Shown: positions 18,192 to 27,250 of the stretch, one piece after another
How positions within the stretch are numbered: the first letter of the stretch is position 1
Layout: every line of letters starts with the position of its first letter
Notes under the pieces: model-generated
Told to the model about the DNA's origin: nothing
What the model saw: the letters and a program-made list of their open reading frames with translations, nothing else
The model's database searches: none
NCBI RefSeq assembly: GCF_001428505.1
Contig: NZ_LMHU01000006.1
Span: 62,712 to 126,711, forward strand
Source: Terrabacter sp. Root181
GTDB lineage: Bacteria > Actinomycetota > Actinomycetes > Actinomycetales > Dermatophilaceae
Length of the DNA stretch: 64,000 bases
Direction of reading: 5' to 3'
Made by a program: the position numbers and the translations under genes

Positions 18192-18848
18192 GTGCGCGTC
18201 CTCGCGGTCGACCCCGGGCTCACGCGGTGCGGCGTCGGCGTCGTCGACGGCGTCCCGGGACGCAAGCTCTCCCTCGTCGAGGTGGGCGTCATCCGCACCC
18301 CGTCCGGAGACCCGACTCCCAAGCGCCTCGTCGCCGTCGAGGACGAGATGCGGCAGTGGTTCGCTCGGCACCGCCCCGAGGCCGTGGCCATCGAGCGCGT
18401 CTTCGCCGACACCAACGTGTCGACCGTCATGGGCACCGCGCAGGTGACGGGGATCGTCATGATCATCGCCGAGCGACTCGGGCTGCCCGTCACGCTCCAC
18501 ACGCCCACCGAGGTCAAGGCGGCGGTGAGCGGGAGCGGGCGCGCCGACAAGGCACAGGTGACGACGATGGTGACCCGTCTGCTCGGGCTCGACACCCCGC
18601 CGAAGCCGGCCGACGCCGCCGACGCCCTCGCCCTCGCGATCTGCCACGTCTGGCGCGGTGGCACCCAGAGCCGGCTCGAGGAGGCACGCCTCGAGGTGCT
18701 CGCCCGCACCGGGAACCGGGGGAGCGGCATACCCCGTCGGGTCCCGCCCGGCGCCGCCCCACCCGTTCGGCGCCTGCGCGCCGCGTCCACCCAGCCGACC
18801 CGCACCGGTCAGCCCACCCGACCCCACCCTGGAGCCCAGCCCCGATGA
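18192..18848 (+). CDS. ruvC: Holliday junction resolvase RuvC
   Basis: 218 aa. Endonuclease that cuts Holliday junctions made mobile by RuvAB. The catalytic acidic residues can be placed: Asp in [11 protein letters not shown] (7), Glu in VAIERVFAD (about 68), and the Asp pair in [12 protein letters not shown] (about 140). The C-terminal 45 residues are a Pro/Arg-rich tail not needed for catalysis, making it longer than the 173-aa E. coli protein. The GTG at 18192 follows GGAGG with 7 nt spacing. The GTATGCCG octamer fills this spacing exactly and includes the G of the start. It overlaps ruvA by 4 nt. Confidence 0.95.
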   Translation: MRVLAVDPGLTRCGVGVVDGVPGRKLSLVEVGVIRTPSGDPTPKRLVAVEDEMRQWFARHRPEAVAIERVFADTNVSTVMGTAQVTGIVMIIAERLGLPVTLHTPTEVKAAVSGSGRADKAQVTTMVTRLLGLDTPPKPADAADALALAICHVWRGGTQSRLEEARLEVLARTGNRGSGIPRRVPPGAAPPVRRLRAASTQPTRTGQPTRPHPGAQPR

Positions 18849-19447
18849 TCGCCTCGCTCTCCGGCACCGTCCTCAAGGTCGGCCTCGACTCGGTCGTGGT
18901 CGGCGTCGGGGGTGTCGGCATGCTCGTCCACACCACGCCGGCCACGGCGACGTCCGTGCGCCTCGGCCAGCCCACCGAGCTCGCCACGAGCCTCGTCGTG
19001 CGCGAGGACTCGCTGACGCTCTACGGCTTCGCCACCGACGACGAGAAGCACGTCTTCGAGACGGTCCAGACCGTCTCCGGCGTCGGACCCCGACTCGCCC
19101 TGGCCGTGCTCGCCGTCCACTCGCCCGACGCCGTCCGCGTCGCGCTGGGCACCGGCGACCTCGTCGCCCTCACCAAGGTCCCCGGCATCGGCAAGAAGGG
19201 CGCCGAGCGGATGGTCCTCGAGCTCAAGGACAAGCTCGGCGCGCTGCCCGGCTCGGCCGGGCACTCCGACCCGGTCCACCTCGACACCGGTGAGGCGTGG
19301 CGCGAGCAGGTCCGTGAGGCCCTCGTCGGCCTCGGCTGGACCGCGAGACAGGCTGACGACGCGCTCGACAAGGTCGCGCCCCTCGCCGCCGACGGCGCCG
19401 GCGTCTCGGCGCTGCTGCGCGCGGCCCTGCAGGAGCTCGGCCGATGA
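18845..19447 (+). CDS. ruvA: Holliday junction DNA helicase subunit RuvA
   Basis: 200 aa. Tetrameric junction-binding protein that loads RuvB. Domain I is the OB-fold ([13 protein letters not shown]), domain II has the helix-hairpin-helix motifs [13 protein letters not shown] and [16 protein letters not shown] (about 78-132), and domain III ([19 protein letters not shown], split at 150-170) contacts RuvB. Start ATG overlaps the ruvC stop and its stop overlaps ruvB. Confidence 0.96.
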   Translation: MIASLSGTVLKVGLDSVVVGVGGVGMLVHTTPATATSVRLGQPTELATSLVVREDSLTLYGFATDDEKHVFETVQTVSGVGPRLALAVLAVHSPDAVRVALGTGDLVALTKVPGIGKKGAERMVLELKDKLGALPGSAGHSDPVHLDTGEAWREQVREALVGLGWTARQADDALDKVAPLAADGAGVSALLRAALQELGR

Positions 19448-20580
19448 GCGTGGACCGCTCCTGGGAGCTCGACACCGGCCCCGAGCCGGACGTCTGGGAC
19501 GACGGGTCGTTCGACGCGACCGCCCGCATCGTCGACGCTGTCGGCGACACCGACGAGCGGCAGGTCGAGGCCGCCCTGCGACCCAAGCGACTCGACGACT
19601 TCCCCGGACAGACCCGCGTCCGGGACCAGCTCGGGCTCGTGCTCAAGGCGGCCAAGCGTCGCGGCACGCCGCCCGACCACGTGCTGCTCTCGGGTCCTCC
19701 CGGGCTCGGCAAGACCACGCTCGCGATGATCGTCGCCGGGGAGCTGGAGCAGCCCATCCGCATCACCTCGGGGCCGGCCATCCAGCACGCCGGCGACCTC
19801 GCGTCGGTGCTCTCCTCGCTCGCCGAGGGAGAGGTGCTCTTCCTCGACGAGATCCACCGGATGTCGCGCTCGGCCGAGGAGATGCTCTACCTCGCCATGG
19901 AGGACTTCCGGGTCGACGTCATCATCGGCAAGGGGCCCGGCGCGACCGCGATCCCGCTCGAGCTGCCGCCGTTCACCGTGGTCGGCGCCACCACCCGTGC
20001 CGGGCTGCTGCCGGCGCCGCTGCGCGACCGCTTCGGCTTCACCGGCCACCTCGACTACTACGCCGCCGCCGACCTCGTCACGATCCTGCACCGCTCGGCC
20101 CGGCTGCTCGGCCTGGACGCCGACGAGGACGGCATCCGCGAGATCGCGTTGCGGTCCCGCGGCACCCCCCGCATCGCCAACCGGCTGCTGCGCCGGGTCC
20201 GCGACTGGGCCCAGGTGCACGGCGAGGACCGGGTCACCCACTCCGCCGCCCGGCAGGCGCTCGAGCTCTTCGACGTCGACGAGCGTGGGCTCGACCGTCT
20301 CGACCGGGCCGTGCTGGAGGCCCTCTGCCGACGCTTCAACGGGGGCCCGGTGGGGCTCTCGACCCTGGCCGTGGCCGTCGGCGAGGAGCCCGACACCGTC
20401 GAGACGGTCGCCGAGCCCTACCTCGTGCGGGAGGGCTTCATGGTGCGCACCCCGCGCGGCCGGGCCGCCTCCAGCCTCGCCTGGGAGCACCTCGGTCTGA
20501 CTCCTCCGCACGACTCGCAGGCCCTGTGGACCGCGACGCTGCCGATCGACGAGGCAGGGGGCGCTCGGTTCGACGCCTGA
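19444..20580 (+). CDS. ruvB: Holliday junction helicase motor RuvB
   Basis: 378-aa AAA+ ATPase that drives branch migration. Walker [12 protein letters not shown] (about 82), Walker [10 protein letters not shown] (about 135), sensor 1 in [10 protein letters not shown] (about 180) and the arginine-finger region in [19 protein letters not shown] (about 236) are all intact. The C-terminal winged helix contains [16 protein letters not shown]. About 30 acidic residues precede the usual conserved start. Last gene of the ruvCAB unit. Confidence 0.97.
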   Translation: MSVDRSWELDTGPEPDVWDDGSFDATARIVDAVGDTDERQVEAALRPKRLDDFPGQTRVRDQLGLVLKAAKRRGTPPDHVLLSGPPGLGKTTLAMIVAGELEQPIRITSGPAIQHAGDLASVLSSLAEGEVLFLDEIHRMSRSAEEMLYLAMEDFRVDVIIGKGPGATAIPLELPPFTVVGATTRAGLLPAPLRDRFGFTGHLDYYAAADLVTILHRSARLLGLDADEDGIREIALRSRGTPRIANRLLRRVRDWAQVHGEDRVTHSAARQALELFDVDERGLDRLDRAVLEALCRRFNGGPVGLSTLAVAVGEEPDTVETVAEPYLVREGFMVRTPRGRAASSLAWEHLGLTPPHDSQALWTATLPIDEAGGARFDA

Positions 20581-20665
20581 GGGCCGTTCCCCCGACCGCC
20601 GTCGGGAGGACTCGAACTGCGGCCGAAACGTGACCGGCGCACGCGGCGGGACCATTCCATCTGGT

Positions 20666-20694
20666 CTGACAAACTGCATCGGCGCACGTAGACT
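20666..20694 (+). promoter_or_regulatory. Promoter of yajC-secDF
   Basis: CTGACA at 20666-20671 and TAGACT at 20689-20694, spaced 17 nt, are good sigma70-class hexamers. A leader of about 125 nt follows before yajC. Nothing else is seen in this 245-nt gap. Confidence 0.65.
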
Positions 20695-20825
20695 CCTGCG
20701 GGCACCATCGCCGCTGCCGCGGCACCATCCGGTGCTCCCGGTCGTTGACGCGACAGCCGACCCGATCGACGGGTCGTGGCGCGCGTGCGCGCTGACCGGA
20801 CGAAGACACGAAGGACTGAGCTGAC

Positions 20826-21188
20826 ATGAACAACAACGGGGCCCTCTCGTTGCTGATTTTCGCCCTGCCCCTGCTGCTGCTGGGCTGGCTGTTCTTTTCC
20901 CAGAACAAGCGGATGAAGCAGATGCGTGAATTCAGCTCGTCACTCGACGTCGGCGACGAGGTCGTCACCTCCTCTGGCATGTTCGGCACGGTCAAGCACC
21001 TCGACGACAGCAGCGCCTGGCTCGAGATCGCCGAGGGCACGACCGTGCGGTTCGACCGGCGCGCCGTCGCGATGAAGCAGACCGACACGGCAGCCGCCGA
21101 CGCGGCAGCCCCCGGTTCGCCCGCGCACGACGCCCCCGTCGACGACGCCCCGGGTGCGACCCCGGGCTCCCAGCAGAACGGTCAGTGA
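20826..21188 (+). CDS. yajC: Sec translocon accessory protein YajC
   Basis: 120 aa with one N-terminal membrane helix (LSLLIFALPLLLLGWLFF, residues 7-24), then the conserved segment LDVGDEVVTSSGMFGTV (about 41-57). The C-terminal 35 residues are an Ala/Asp/Pro-rich tail. YajC associates with SecDF in the membrane. It is the first gene of yajC-secD-secF, with secD beginning 8 nt after its stop. Confidence 0.93.
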   Translation: MNNNGALSLLIFALPLLLLGWLFFSQNKRMKQMREFSSSLDVGDEVVTSSGMFGTVKHLDDSSAWLEIAEGTTVRFDRRAVAMKQTDTAAADAAAPGSPAHDAPVDDAPGATPGSQQNGQ

Positions 21189-21195
21189 GGCTTTC

Positions 21196-23088
21196 GTGGC
21201 ACGCAGCTCCACCAAGAAGTCGGCGAGACGGAGCCTCCTGGCGCTCTTCGTCGTCATCCTCGCGCTCGGCGGTCTCGCCGCCGGCCTGACGAAGTGGGCC
21301 GACGGGGCCATGACCCCCCGCCTCGGCCTCGACCTCGAGGGCGGCACGGAGCTCGTGCTCCAGCCCCAGCTCACCGGCACCGAGACCATCAGCGAGGGTC
21401 AGGTCAACCGCGCGGTCGACATCATCCGCCAGCGCATCGACGCCAACGGCGTCTCCGAGGCCGAGATCACCACGCAGGGCGGCCGCAGCATCGTCGTGTC
21501 GATCCCCGGCCAGCCGACGGCCGAGCAGCTCGACGCGCTGAAGAAGCCTTCGCAGCTGCGCTTCCGCGCCGTCTACGTGCAGGCGCTCGACCCCAACGCC
21601 AGCCAGGCCAACCCGAGCGGCACGCCGACGGGGACGGTCACCCCGTCGGGCACCGCCACCGGGACCGGCACGCCGAAGGCGACGAGCACCGCGACGCCCT
21701 CGACCTCTGCCACCGCCCAGAACGGCGTCGTCCCCGACGCGCTCCGTGCGGCCACGACGCCGGCCACTCCCACCGGGACGGCGACCACGCCGTCCGGCAC
21801 CGCGACGACACCGGCGCCGGCGGCCACCGAGACTCCCGCGCCGACGGCCGCACAGACCGAGGCCGCCATCAAGACGCAGGTCAGCACGGGCCTCGTCGGG
21901 CTCGGTTGGGACAAGGCCAAGGCCGACACGGCCGCCGCCAAGGTCGCCAAGGAGTACACCGCGCTCAACTGCTCCACGCCCGGCGCGGTCGACAAGGTCC
22001 AGGACGACCCGACCCAGCCCATCGCCACCTGTGGCGAGGACCGCGTCACGAAGTACGTCCTCGGCCCGAGCGAGATCGACGGCAGCGAGATCGCCGACGC
22101 GACGAGCGGCTACCAGCCCGGACCGAACGGCCAGCCGACCTCCATCGTCGAGGTCGCCCTGTCCTTCAAGGACGCCGGCAAGGCCAAGTTCGCGGCCGTG
22201 ACGAAGCGCCTCTACGGCCTGCAGTCGCAGCCTCCGCTCGACCAGTTCGCCGTCGTGCTCGACAAGGCCGTCATCACGGCGCCGCAGGCACGCGCCGTCA
22301 TCACCGACGGTCGGGCCTCGATCACCGGGTCCTTCACCATCGACTCGGCCAAGCAGCTCGCCGAGCAGCTGAAGTTCGGTGCGCTGCCGATCTCGTTCGC
22401 TCTGCAGACGCAGGACAACATCACGCCCCAGCTCGGTGAGGAGCAGCTGCGCATCGGTCTGCTCGCCGGCTTCATCGGCCTGCTGCTCGTCGTCATCTAC
22501 TCGCTCCTGCAGTACCGAGCCCTCGGCCTCGTGACTGTCGCGTCGCTTCTCGTGGCCTCGATCCTGACCTATCTCGCGGTGACGGTGCTGGGCACGACCC
22601 ACGGCTTCCGACTGACGATGGCCGGTGTCACGGGTCTCATCGTCGCCATCGGTGTCACCGCAGACAGCTTCATCGTCTACTTCGAGCGCATCCGCGACGA
22701 GGTCCGCGACGGGCGTCCGCTCGTCGCAGCGGTCGAGACGGGCTGGAAGCGGGCCCGGCGCACGATCATCGCGGCCGACGGCGTCAACTTCATCGCCGCC
22801 GCCGTCCTCTACTTCCTTGCCTCGAGCAACGTCCGTGGGTTCGCCTTCACGCTCGGCCTGACGACCCTCATCGACCTGGTCGTCGTCATCCTCTTCACGC
22901 ACCCGACCGTGCAGCTGCTGGCCCGCACGGAGTTCTTCGGTGGAGGGCACAAGTGGTCCGGCCTCGACCCGCAGCGCCTCGGCGCCAAGGACGTGGCGCG
23001 CTACCGGGGACGCGGCCAGTTCGGTGCCCCCCGCCCGCCCGCCACCGTGGGCTCGGCACGTCTCGCCGAGGGGAAGGCCCAGGCATGA
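21196..23088 (+). CDS. secD: Protein translocase subunit SecD
   Basis: 630 aa. Uses the proton gradient to pull exported proteins through SecYEG. TM1 at about 13-33, the DLEGGTELVLQP P1 head (about 46), the conserved GLDLEGG motif, and the C-terminal five-helix RND core with GVTADSFIVYFERIRDE (about 490) and FTLGLTTLIDLVVVILF. A low-complexity insert of about 80 residues (roughly 135-218; Thr, Pro, Ala, Gly) splits the P1 domain. The GTG at 21196 is the first start after the yajC stop, with GTGAGG ahead. It overlaps secF by 4 nt. Confidence 0.95.
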   Translation: MARSSTKKSARRSLLALFVVILALGGLAAGLTKWADGAMTPRLGLDLEGGTELVLQPQLTGTETISEGQVNRAVDIIRQRIDANGVSEAEITTQGGRSIVVSIPGQPTAEQLDALKKPSQLRFRAVYVQALDPNASQANPSGTPTGTVTPSGTATGTGTPKATSTATPSTSATAQNGVVPDALRAATTPATPTGTATTPSGTATTPAPAATETPAPTAAQTEAAIKTQVSTGLVGLGWDKAKADTAAAKVAKEYTALNCSTPGAVDKVQDDPTQPIATCGEDRVTKYVLGPSEIDGSEIADATSGYQPGPNGQPTSIVEVALSFKDAGKAKFAAVTKRLYGLQSQPPLDQFAVVLDKAVITAPQARAVITDGRASITGSFTIDSAKQLAEQLKFGALPISFALQTQDNITPQLGEEQLRIGLLAGFIGLLLVVIYSLLQYRALGLVTVASLLVASILTYLAVTVLGTTHGFRLTMAGVTGLIVAIGVTADSFIVYFERIRDEVRDGRPLVAAVETGWKRARRTIIAADGVNFIAAAVLYFLASSNVRGFAFTLGLTTLIDLVVVILFTHPTVQLLARTEFFGGGHKWSGLDPQRLGAKDVARYRGRGQFGAPRPPATVGSARLAEGKAQA

Positions 23089-24242
23089 TCAACTTCGCTC
23101 AGTTCGGCAACGACCTCTACACGGGCAAGCGCTCGATCGAGTTCATCAAGCGCCAGAAGACGTGGTACGCCCTGTCGGCCGTGCTCATCGCCCTCGCCCT
23201 GGTCGGCATCTTCGTCAAGGGCCTCAACTTCGGCATCGAGTTCAGCGGTGGCTCGGAGTTCCGCGTCCAGGGCGTCTCGAACAGCCAGGGCTACGAGGAG
23301 AAGGCCCAGAACGCCATCTCGGAGGCCGGCATCGGCGGCAACGTCATCTCGACGATCGTCGGCCAGGACACCGTGCGTGTGCAGTCCGAGGCTGCCTCGG
23401 AGCTCACCGACGAGGCGCGGACCGCCCTGGCCCAGCAGTTCGGTGTCGACGAGGGGGCCGTCAGCGCCTCGCTCATCGGCCCGAGCTGGGGACAGTCGGT
23501 CAGCCAGCAGGCGATCCGGGGCCTCGTCGTCTTCCTCATCCTCGTGACGATCGTCATGGCGCTCTACTTCCGCACGTGGAAGATGGCCGTCGCAGGTCTC
23601 GTGGCCCTGGTGCACGACCTCGTCATCACGGTCGGCATCTACGCCCTCTTCGGGTTCGAGATCACGCCGTCGTCGATGATCGGCTTCCTGACGATCCTCG
23701 GATACTCCCTCTACGACACGGTCGTCGTCTTCGACAAGGTCCGGGAGAACACCGCCGACGCGTTCCGCACGAAGCGCATGACCTACTCGGCGGCGGCCAA
23801 CCTCGCCGTCAACCAGACGCTCGTCCGCTCGATCAACACGACCGTCGTCGCGCTGCTGCCCATCGCTGCCGTCCTCTTCGTCGGCTTCACGCTGCTCGGC
23901 CCGGGCACGCTGCTCGACCTGTCACTCGCCCTGTTCATCGGCATCTCGGTCGGCGCCTACTCGTCGATCTTCATCGCGACGCCGCTCCTCGTCGACCTGC
24001 GCCGCAACGAGCCCGCCGTCCATGACCTCGACAAGTACGTCGCCCGCCACGCGGCCAAGCACGGTGTCCCCGCCACGCAGGGCGGCGCCGAGCCGGCCTA
24101 CGTCGGCGCCGACGCCACGGGCGCGGCGGCCGACGCGACCGACTCCGCAGTGGGCGTCGACGGCGCGCCTCGTCCGGTGCACAAGTACGCCCAGGCCGGC
24201 CCGCGCAACCAGCCCAAGCGCGCACCGAAGTCGCGGCGCTGA
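23085..24242 (+). CDS. secF: Protein translocase subunit SecF
   Basis: 385 aa with six predicted membrane helices. TM1 at about 26-44, then the P1 motif GLNFGIEFSGGSEFRVQ (about 46-62). The C-terminal core includes LVHDLVITVGIYALFGFEIT and LTILGYSLYDTVVVFDKVREN (split; about 180-225), both SecF hallmarks. A 70-residue Ala/Pro-rich cytoplasmic tail closes the protein. Coupled to secD through an ATGA overlap. A 2-nt-loop terminator hairpin follows directly. Confidence 0.96.
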   Translation: MINFAQFGNDLYTGKRSIEFIKRQKTWYALSAVLIALALVGIFVKGLNFGIEFSGGSEFRVQGVSNSQGYEEKAQNAISEAGIGGNVISTIVGQDTVRVQSEAASELTDEARTALAQQFGVDEGAVSASLIGPSWGQSVSQQAIRGLVVFLILVTIVMALYFRTWKMAVAGLVALVHDLVITVGIYALFGFEITPSSMIGFLTILGYSLYDTVVVFDKVRENTADAFRTKRMTYSAAANLAVNQTLVRSINTTVVALLPIAAVLFVGFTLLGPGTLLDLSLALFIGISVGAYSSIFIATPLLVDLRRNEPAVHDLDKYVARHAAKHGVPATQGGAEPAYVGADATGAAADATDSAVGVDGAPRPVHKYAQAGPRNQPKRAPKSRR

Positions 24243-24244
24243 GC

Positions 24245-24268
24245 GCGGGGCCGCGTGCGCGGCCCCGC
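24245..24268 (+). terminator. secF terminator
   Basis: Perfect stem GCGGGGCCGCG / CGCGGCCCCGC immediately after the secF stop. Confidence 0.7.
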
Positions 24269-24315
24269 ACCGTCGCGATCCACCCACCGCACGATCGAGC
24301 ACCCCAGGAGACGGC

Positions 24316-24840
24316 GTGAGCCAGATCAGTGACCTCGTCGCGAGCAAGCTGCGCGACATCCCGGACTTCCCCAAGCCCGGGGTCGTCTTCAAGGACTTCA
24401 CCCCGCTCATCGCCGACGGCGCCGCCCTGGGTGAGCTCGTCCGGGACATCGCCCAGCGGTATGCCGGTCAGGTCGACGTCGTCGTCGGCATCGAGGCCCG
24501 CGGCTTCATCCTCGGCGCGGCCGTCGCCTACGAGCTCGGCCTCGGCATGGTCCCGGTGCGCAAGGCCGGCAAGCTGCCGGGGGAGACCCTCAAGGAGTCC
24601 TACGCGCTCGAGTACGGCACGGCCGAGATCGAGGTGCACACCGACGCCTTCGAGCCCGGCCAGCGCGTGCTCGTCCTCGACGACGTGCTCGCCACGGGCG
24701 GCACCGCCGAGGCGTGCGCGCAGCTCGTCGAGCGGGCCGGGGCCACGGTCGCCGCGATCGAGGTCGTCCTCGAGCTGGCCTTCCTCGAGGGACGCAGCCG
24801 GCTCGCGGACCGGCCGGTCAACGCCATCCTCACCGTGTGA
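24316..24840 (+). CDS. apt: Adenine phosphoribosyltransferase
   Basis: 174 aa. Salvages adenine with PRPP to AMP. Family landmarks: IPDFPKPGVVFKDFTPL (about 15-31), GIEARGFILGAAVAYELG, and the PRPP-binding loop VLVLDDVLATGGTAEA (about 117-132) with two acidic residues. Start GTG 24316 follows CAGGAG. It lies directly before relA, an order seen in many bacteria that links purine salvage to the (p)ppGpp system. Confidence 0.95.
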   Translation: MSQISDLVASKLRDIPDFPKPGVVFKDFTPLIADGAALGELVRDIAQRYAGQVDVVVGIEARGFILGAAVAYELGLGMVPVRKAGKLPGETLKESYALEYGTAEIEVHTDAFEPGQRVLVLDDVLATGGTAEACAQLVERAGATVAAIEVVLELAFLEGRSRLADRPVNAILTV

Positions 24841-24856
24841 ACACAGAGGGACCGCC

Positions 24857-24862
24857 TAGACT
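24857..24862 (+). promoter_or_regulatory. -10 box of relA
   Basis: TAGACT, then 6 nt, then ATG 24869. No ribosome site. Leaderless start predicted. Confidence 0.55.
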
Positions 24863-24868
24863 CTCTTC

Positions 24869-27154
24869 ATGAGCGAGGACGTCCGCAACGAGCTGTCCAC
24901 CCCGTCGCGGGTGCGCGCCCGTTTCGCACGGTTCGGGGCCACCCGGCCGGCGGGCAACCCCGTGCTCGAGCCGCTCATGACGGCCGTGCGCCAGAACCAC
25001 CCGAAGGCCGACCTCTCGGTCATCGAGCGGGCGTACGCCGTGGCCGAGAGCGCGCACGAGGGCCAGATGCGCAAGAGCGGTGACGCGTACATCACGCACC
25101 CGCTCGCGGTGACGACGATCCTCGCCGAGCTCGGCATGACGCCGCCCACGCTCGCGGCCGCGCTGCTGCACGACACCGTCGAGGACACGGCATACGGCCT
25201 CGACGAGCTGCGCCACGACTTCGGTGACGAGATCGCGATGCTCGTCGACGGCGTCACCAAGCTCGACAAGGTGACCTACGGCGAGGCCGCCCAGGCCGAG
25301 ACGGTCCGCAAGATGGTCATCGCGATGGCGCGCGACATCCGCGTCCTCGTCATCAAGCTCGCCGACCGCCTGCACAACGCGCGCACGTGGCGCTACGTCA
25401 GCCCCGAGTCGGCCAAGCGCAAGGCCAACGAGACGCTCGAGATCTACGCCCCGCTCGCGCACCGGCTCGGCATGAACACCATCAAGTGGGAGCTCGAGGA
25501 CCTCTCGTTCGCGACGCTCTACCCCAAGGTCTACGACGAGATCGTGCGCCTCGTCGCCGAGCGCGCCCCGGCTCGCGAGGAGTACCTCGCCGGCGTGCGC
25601 ACCCAGGTCACCGAGGACCTCACGGCCGCCAAGATCAAGGCGGTCGTCACGGGTCGGCCCAAGCACTATTACTCCGTGTACCAGAAGATGATCGTCCGGG
25701 GCCGCGACTTCGAGGAGATCTACGACCTCGTCGCCGTCCGGGTGCTCGTCGACACGGTGCGTGACTGCTACGCGGCGCTGGGTGCCCTCCACTCGCGCTG
25801 GAACCCGGTCCCCGGCCGGTTCAAGGACTACATCGCGATGCCGAAGTTCAACATGTACCAGTCGCTGCACACCACGGTCATCGGCCCGCAGGGCAAGCCG
25901 GTCGAGATCCAGATCCGCACGCACACGATGCACCGGCGTGCCGAGTACGGCGTCGCAGCGCACTGGAAGTACAAGGACCAGAGCAACGGCGGCGGCCCCG
26001 CGCGTCCCGGCGAGATCACCCCCCAGAACGACATGGCCTGGCTGCGGCAGCTGCTCGACTGGCAGCGCGAGACCGAGGACCCCGGCGAGTTCCTCGACTC
26101 CCTGCGCTTCGAGATGGGCAGCAGCGAGGTCTACGTCTTCACCCCGAAGGGCTCGGTCGTCGCGCTGCCGATGGGCGGCACCCCGGTCGACTTCGCGTAC
26201 GCCGTGCACACCGAGGTCGGGCACCACTGCATCGGCGCGCGCGTCAACGGCCGCCTCGTGCCGCTCGAGTCGACCCTCGAGAACGGCGACGTCGTCGAGG
26301 TGCTCACGAGCAAGGCCGACGGCGCCGGACCCTCGCGGGACTGGCTCCAGTTCGTCAAGAGCCCTCGCGCGCGCAACAAGATCAAGCAGTGGTTCTCCAA
26401 GGAGCGACGCGAGGAGGCCATCGAGGCCGGCAAGGACTCGATCGCCAAGGCCCTGCGCAAGCAGAACCTCCCGCTCCAGCGGCTCATGAGCCACGAGTCG
26501 ATGACCGCCGTCGCGACCGACCTGCGCTACCAGGACATCGAGGCGCTCTATGCCGCGGTGGGTGAGGGGCACGTCTCCGCGCAGCACGTGGTGGGCAAGG
26601 TCGTCGCCTCGATGGGCGGGGTCGATGGCGCCACCGAGGACCTCGCCGAGGCCACGGTCCCGACCCGGTCCGCCAGTCGGCGCAAGCCCGGCGACCCGGG
26701 CGTCGTCGTCGTCGGCACGGCCGACGTGTGGGTCAAGCTCGCCAAGTGCTGCACCCCGGTCCCCGGCGACCCGATCATCGGCTTCGTGACGCGCGGCAAC
26801 GGCGTGTCGGTGCACCGCGTCGACTGCACCAACGCCGACCAGCTGACGGCCAACCCCGAGCGGCTCATCGACGTCGAGTGGGCGCCGAGCTCGGCCAGCG
26901 TCTTCCTCGTGCAGCTGCAGGTCGAGGCGCTCGACCGCAACCGCCTCCTCAGCGACGTGACCCGCGTCCTGTCGGACCAGCACGTCAACATCCTGTCCGC
27001 TTCGGTGCAGACCTCCCGCGACCGGGTGGCCATCTCCCGCTTCACCTTCGAGATGGGTGACCCCGCGCACCTCGACCACGTCATCAAGGCCGTCCGCAAG
27101 ATCGACGGCGTCTTCGACGTCTACCGCGTCAACGGCGGCAAGTCGACGATGTAG
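24869..27154 (+). CDS. relA: Bifunctional (p)ppGpp synthetase/hydrolase (RSH)
   Basis: 761 aa, typical of the long actinobacterial RSH. The N-terminal HD hydrolase is intact: [12 protein letters not shown] (about 105) and [14 protein letters not shown] (about 165) keep the metal-binding His and Asp residues. The synthetase domain shows [20 protein letters not shown] (about 316-335). TGS follows ([14 protein letters not shown], about 420), then a zinc-finger-like segment with [14 protein letters not shown] (about 626) and a C-terminal ACT domain (from about 685). It makes and degrades the stringent alarmone in the cytoplasm and on the ribosome. Confidence 0.96.
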   Translation: MSEDVRNELSTPSRVRARFARFGATRPAGNPVLEPLMTAVRQNHPKADLSVIERAYAVAESAHEGQMRKSGDAYITHPLAVTTILAELGMTPPTLAAALLHDTVEDTAYGLDELRHDFGDEIAMLVDGVTKLDKVTYGEAAQAETVRKMVIAMARDIRVLVIKLADRLHNARTWRYVSPESAKRKANETLEIYAPLAHRLGMNTIKWELEDLSFATLYPKVYDEIVRLVAERAPAREEYLAGVRTQVTEDLTAAKIKAVVTGRPKHYYSVYQKMIVRGRDFEEIYDLVAVRVLVDTVRDCYAALGALHSRWNPVPGRFKDYIAMPKFNMYQSLHTTVIGPQGKPVEIQIRTHTMHRRAEYGVAAHWKYKDQSNGGGPARPGEITPQNDMAWLRQLLDWQRETEDPGEFLDSLRFEMGSSEVYVFTPKGSVVALPMGGTPVDFAYAVHTEVGHHCIGARVNGRLVPLESTLENGDVVEVLTSKADGAGPSRDWLQFVKSPRARNKIKQWFSKERREEAIEAGKDSIAKALRKQNLPLQRLMSHESMTAVATDLRYQDIEALYAAVGEGHVSAQHVVGKVVASMGGVDGATEDLAEATVPTRSASRRKPGDPGVVVVGTADVWVKLAKCCTPVPGDPIIGFVTRGNGVSVHRVDCTNADQLTANPERLIDVEWAPSSASVFLVQLQVEALDRNRLLSDVTRVLSDQHVNILSASVQTSRDRVAISRFTFEMGDPAHLDHVIKAVRKIDGVFDVYRVNGGKSTM

Positions 27155-27166
27155 CCGTCGAGCACC

Positions 27167-27186
27167 TGCTCCTGTCGACAGGAGCA
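27167..27186. other. 20-bp perfect palindrome
   Basis: TGCTCCTGTCGACAGGAGCA reads the same on both strands with no central loop. It starts 12 nt after the relA stop and immediately precedes the large convergent terminator. A cruciform, protein site or part of the termination zone are all possible. Confidence 0.6.
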
Positions 27187-27188
27187 CG

Positions 27189-27234
27189 CGAAAGGGCCCA
27201 CCCGACGAGCGCGCTTGTCGGGTGGGCCCTTTCG
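27189..27234. terminator. Bidirectional terminator, relA/DUF349
   Basis: Perfect 18-bp stem CGAAAGGGCCCACCCGAC / GTCGGGTGGGCCCTTTCG with a 10-nt loop. AAA on the left and TTT on the right give each strand a short U-run. Confidence 0.9.
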
Positions 27235-27250
27235 TGGGTGGCTGCCGCGA

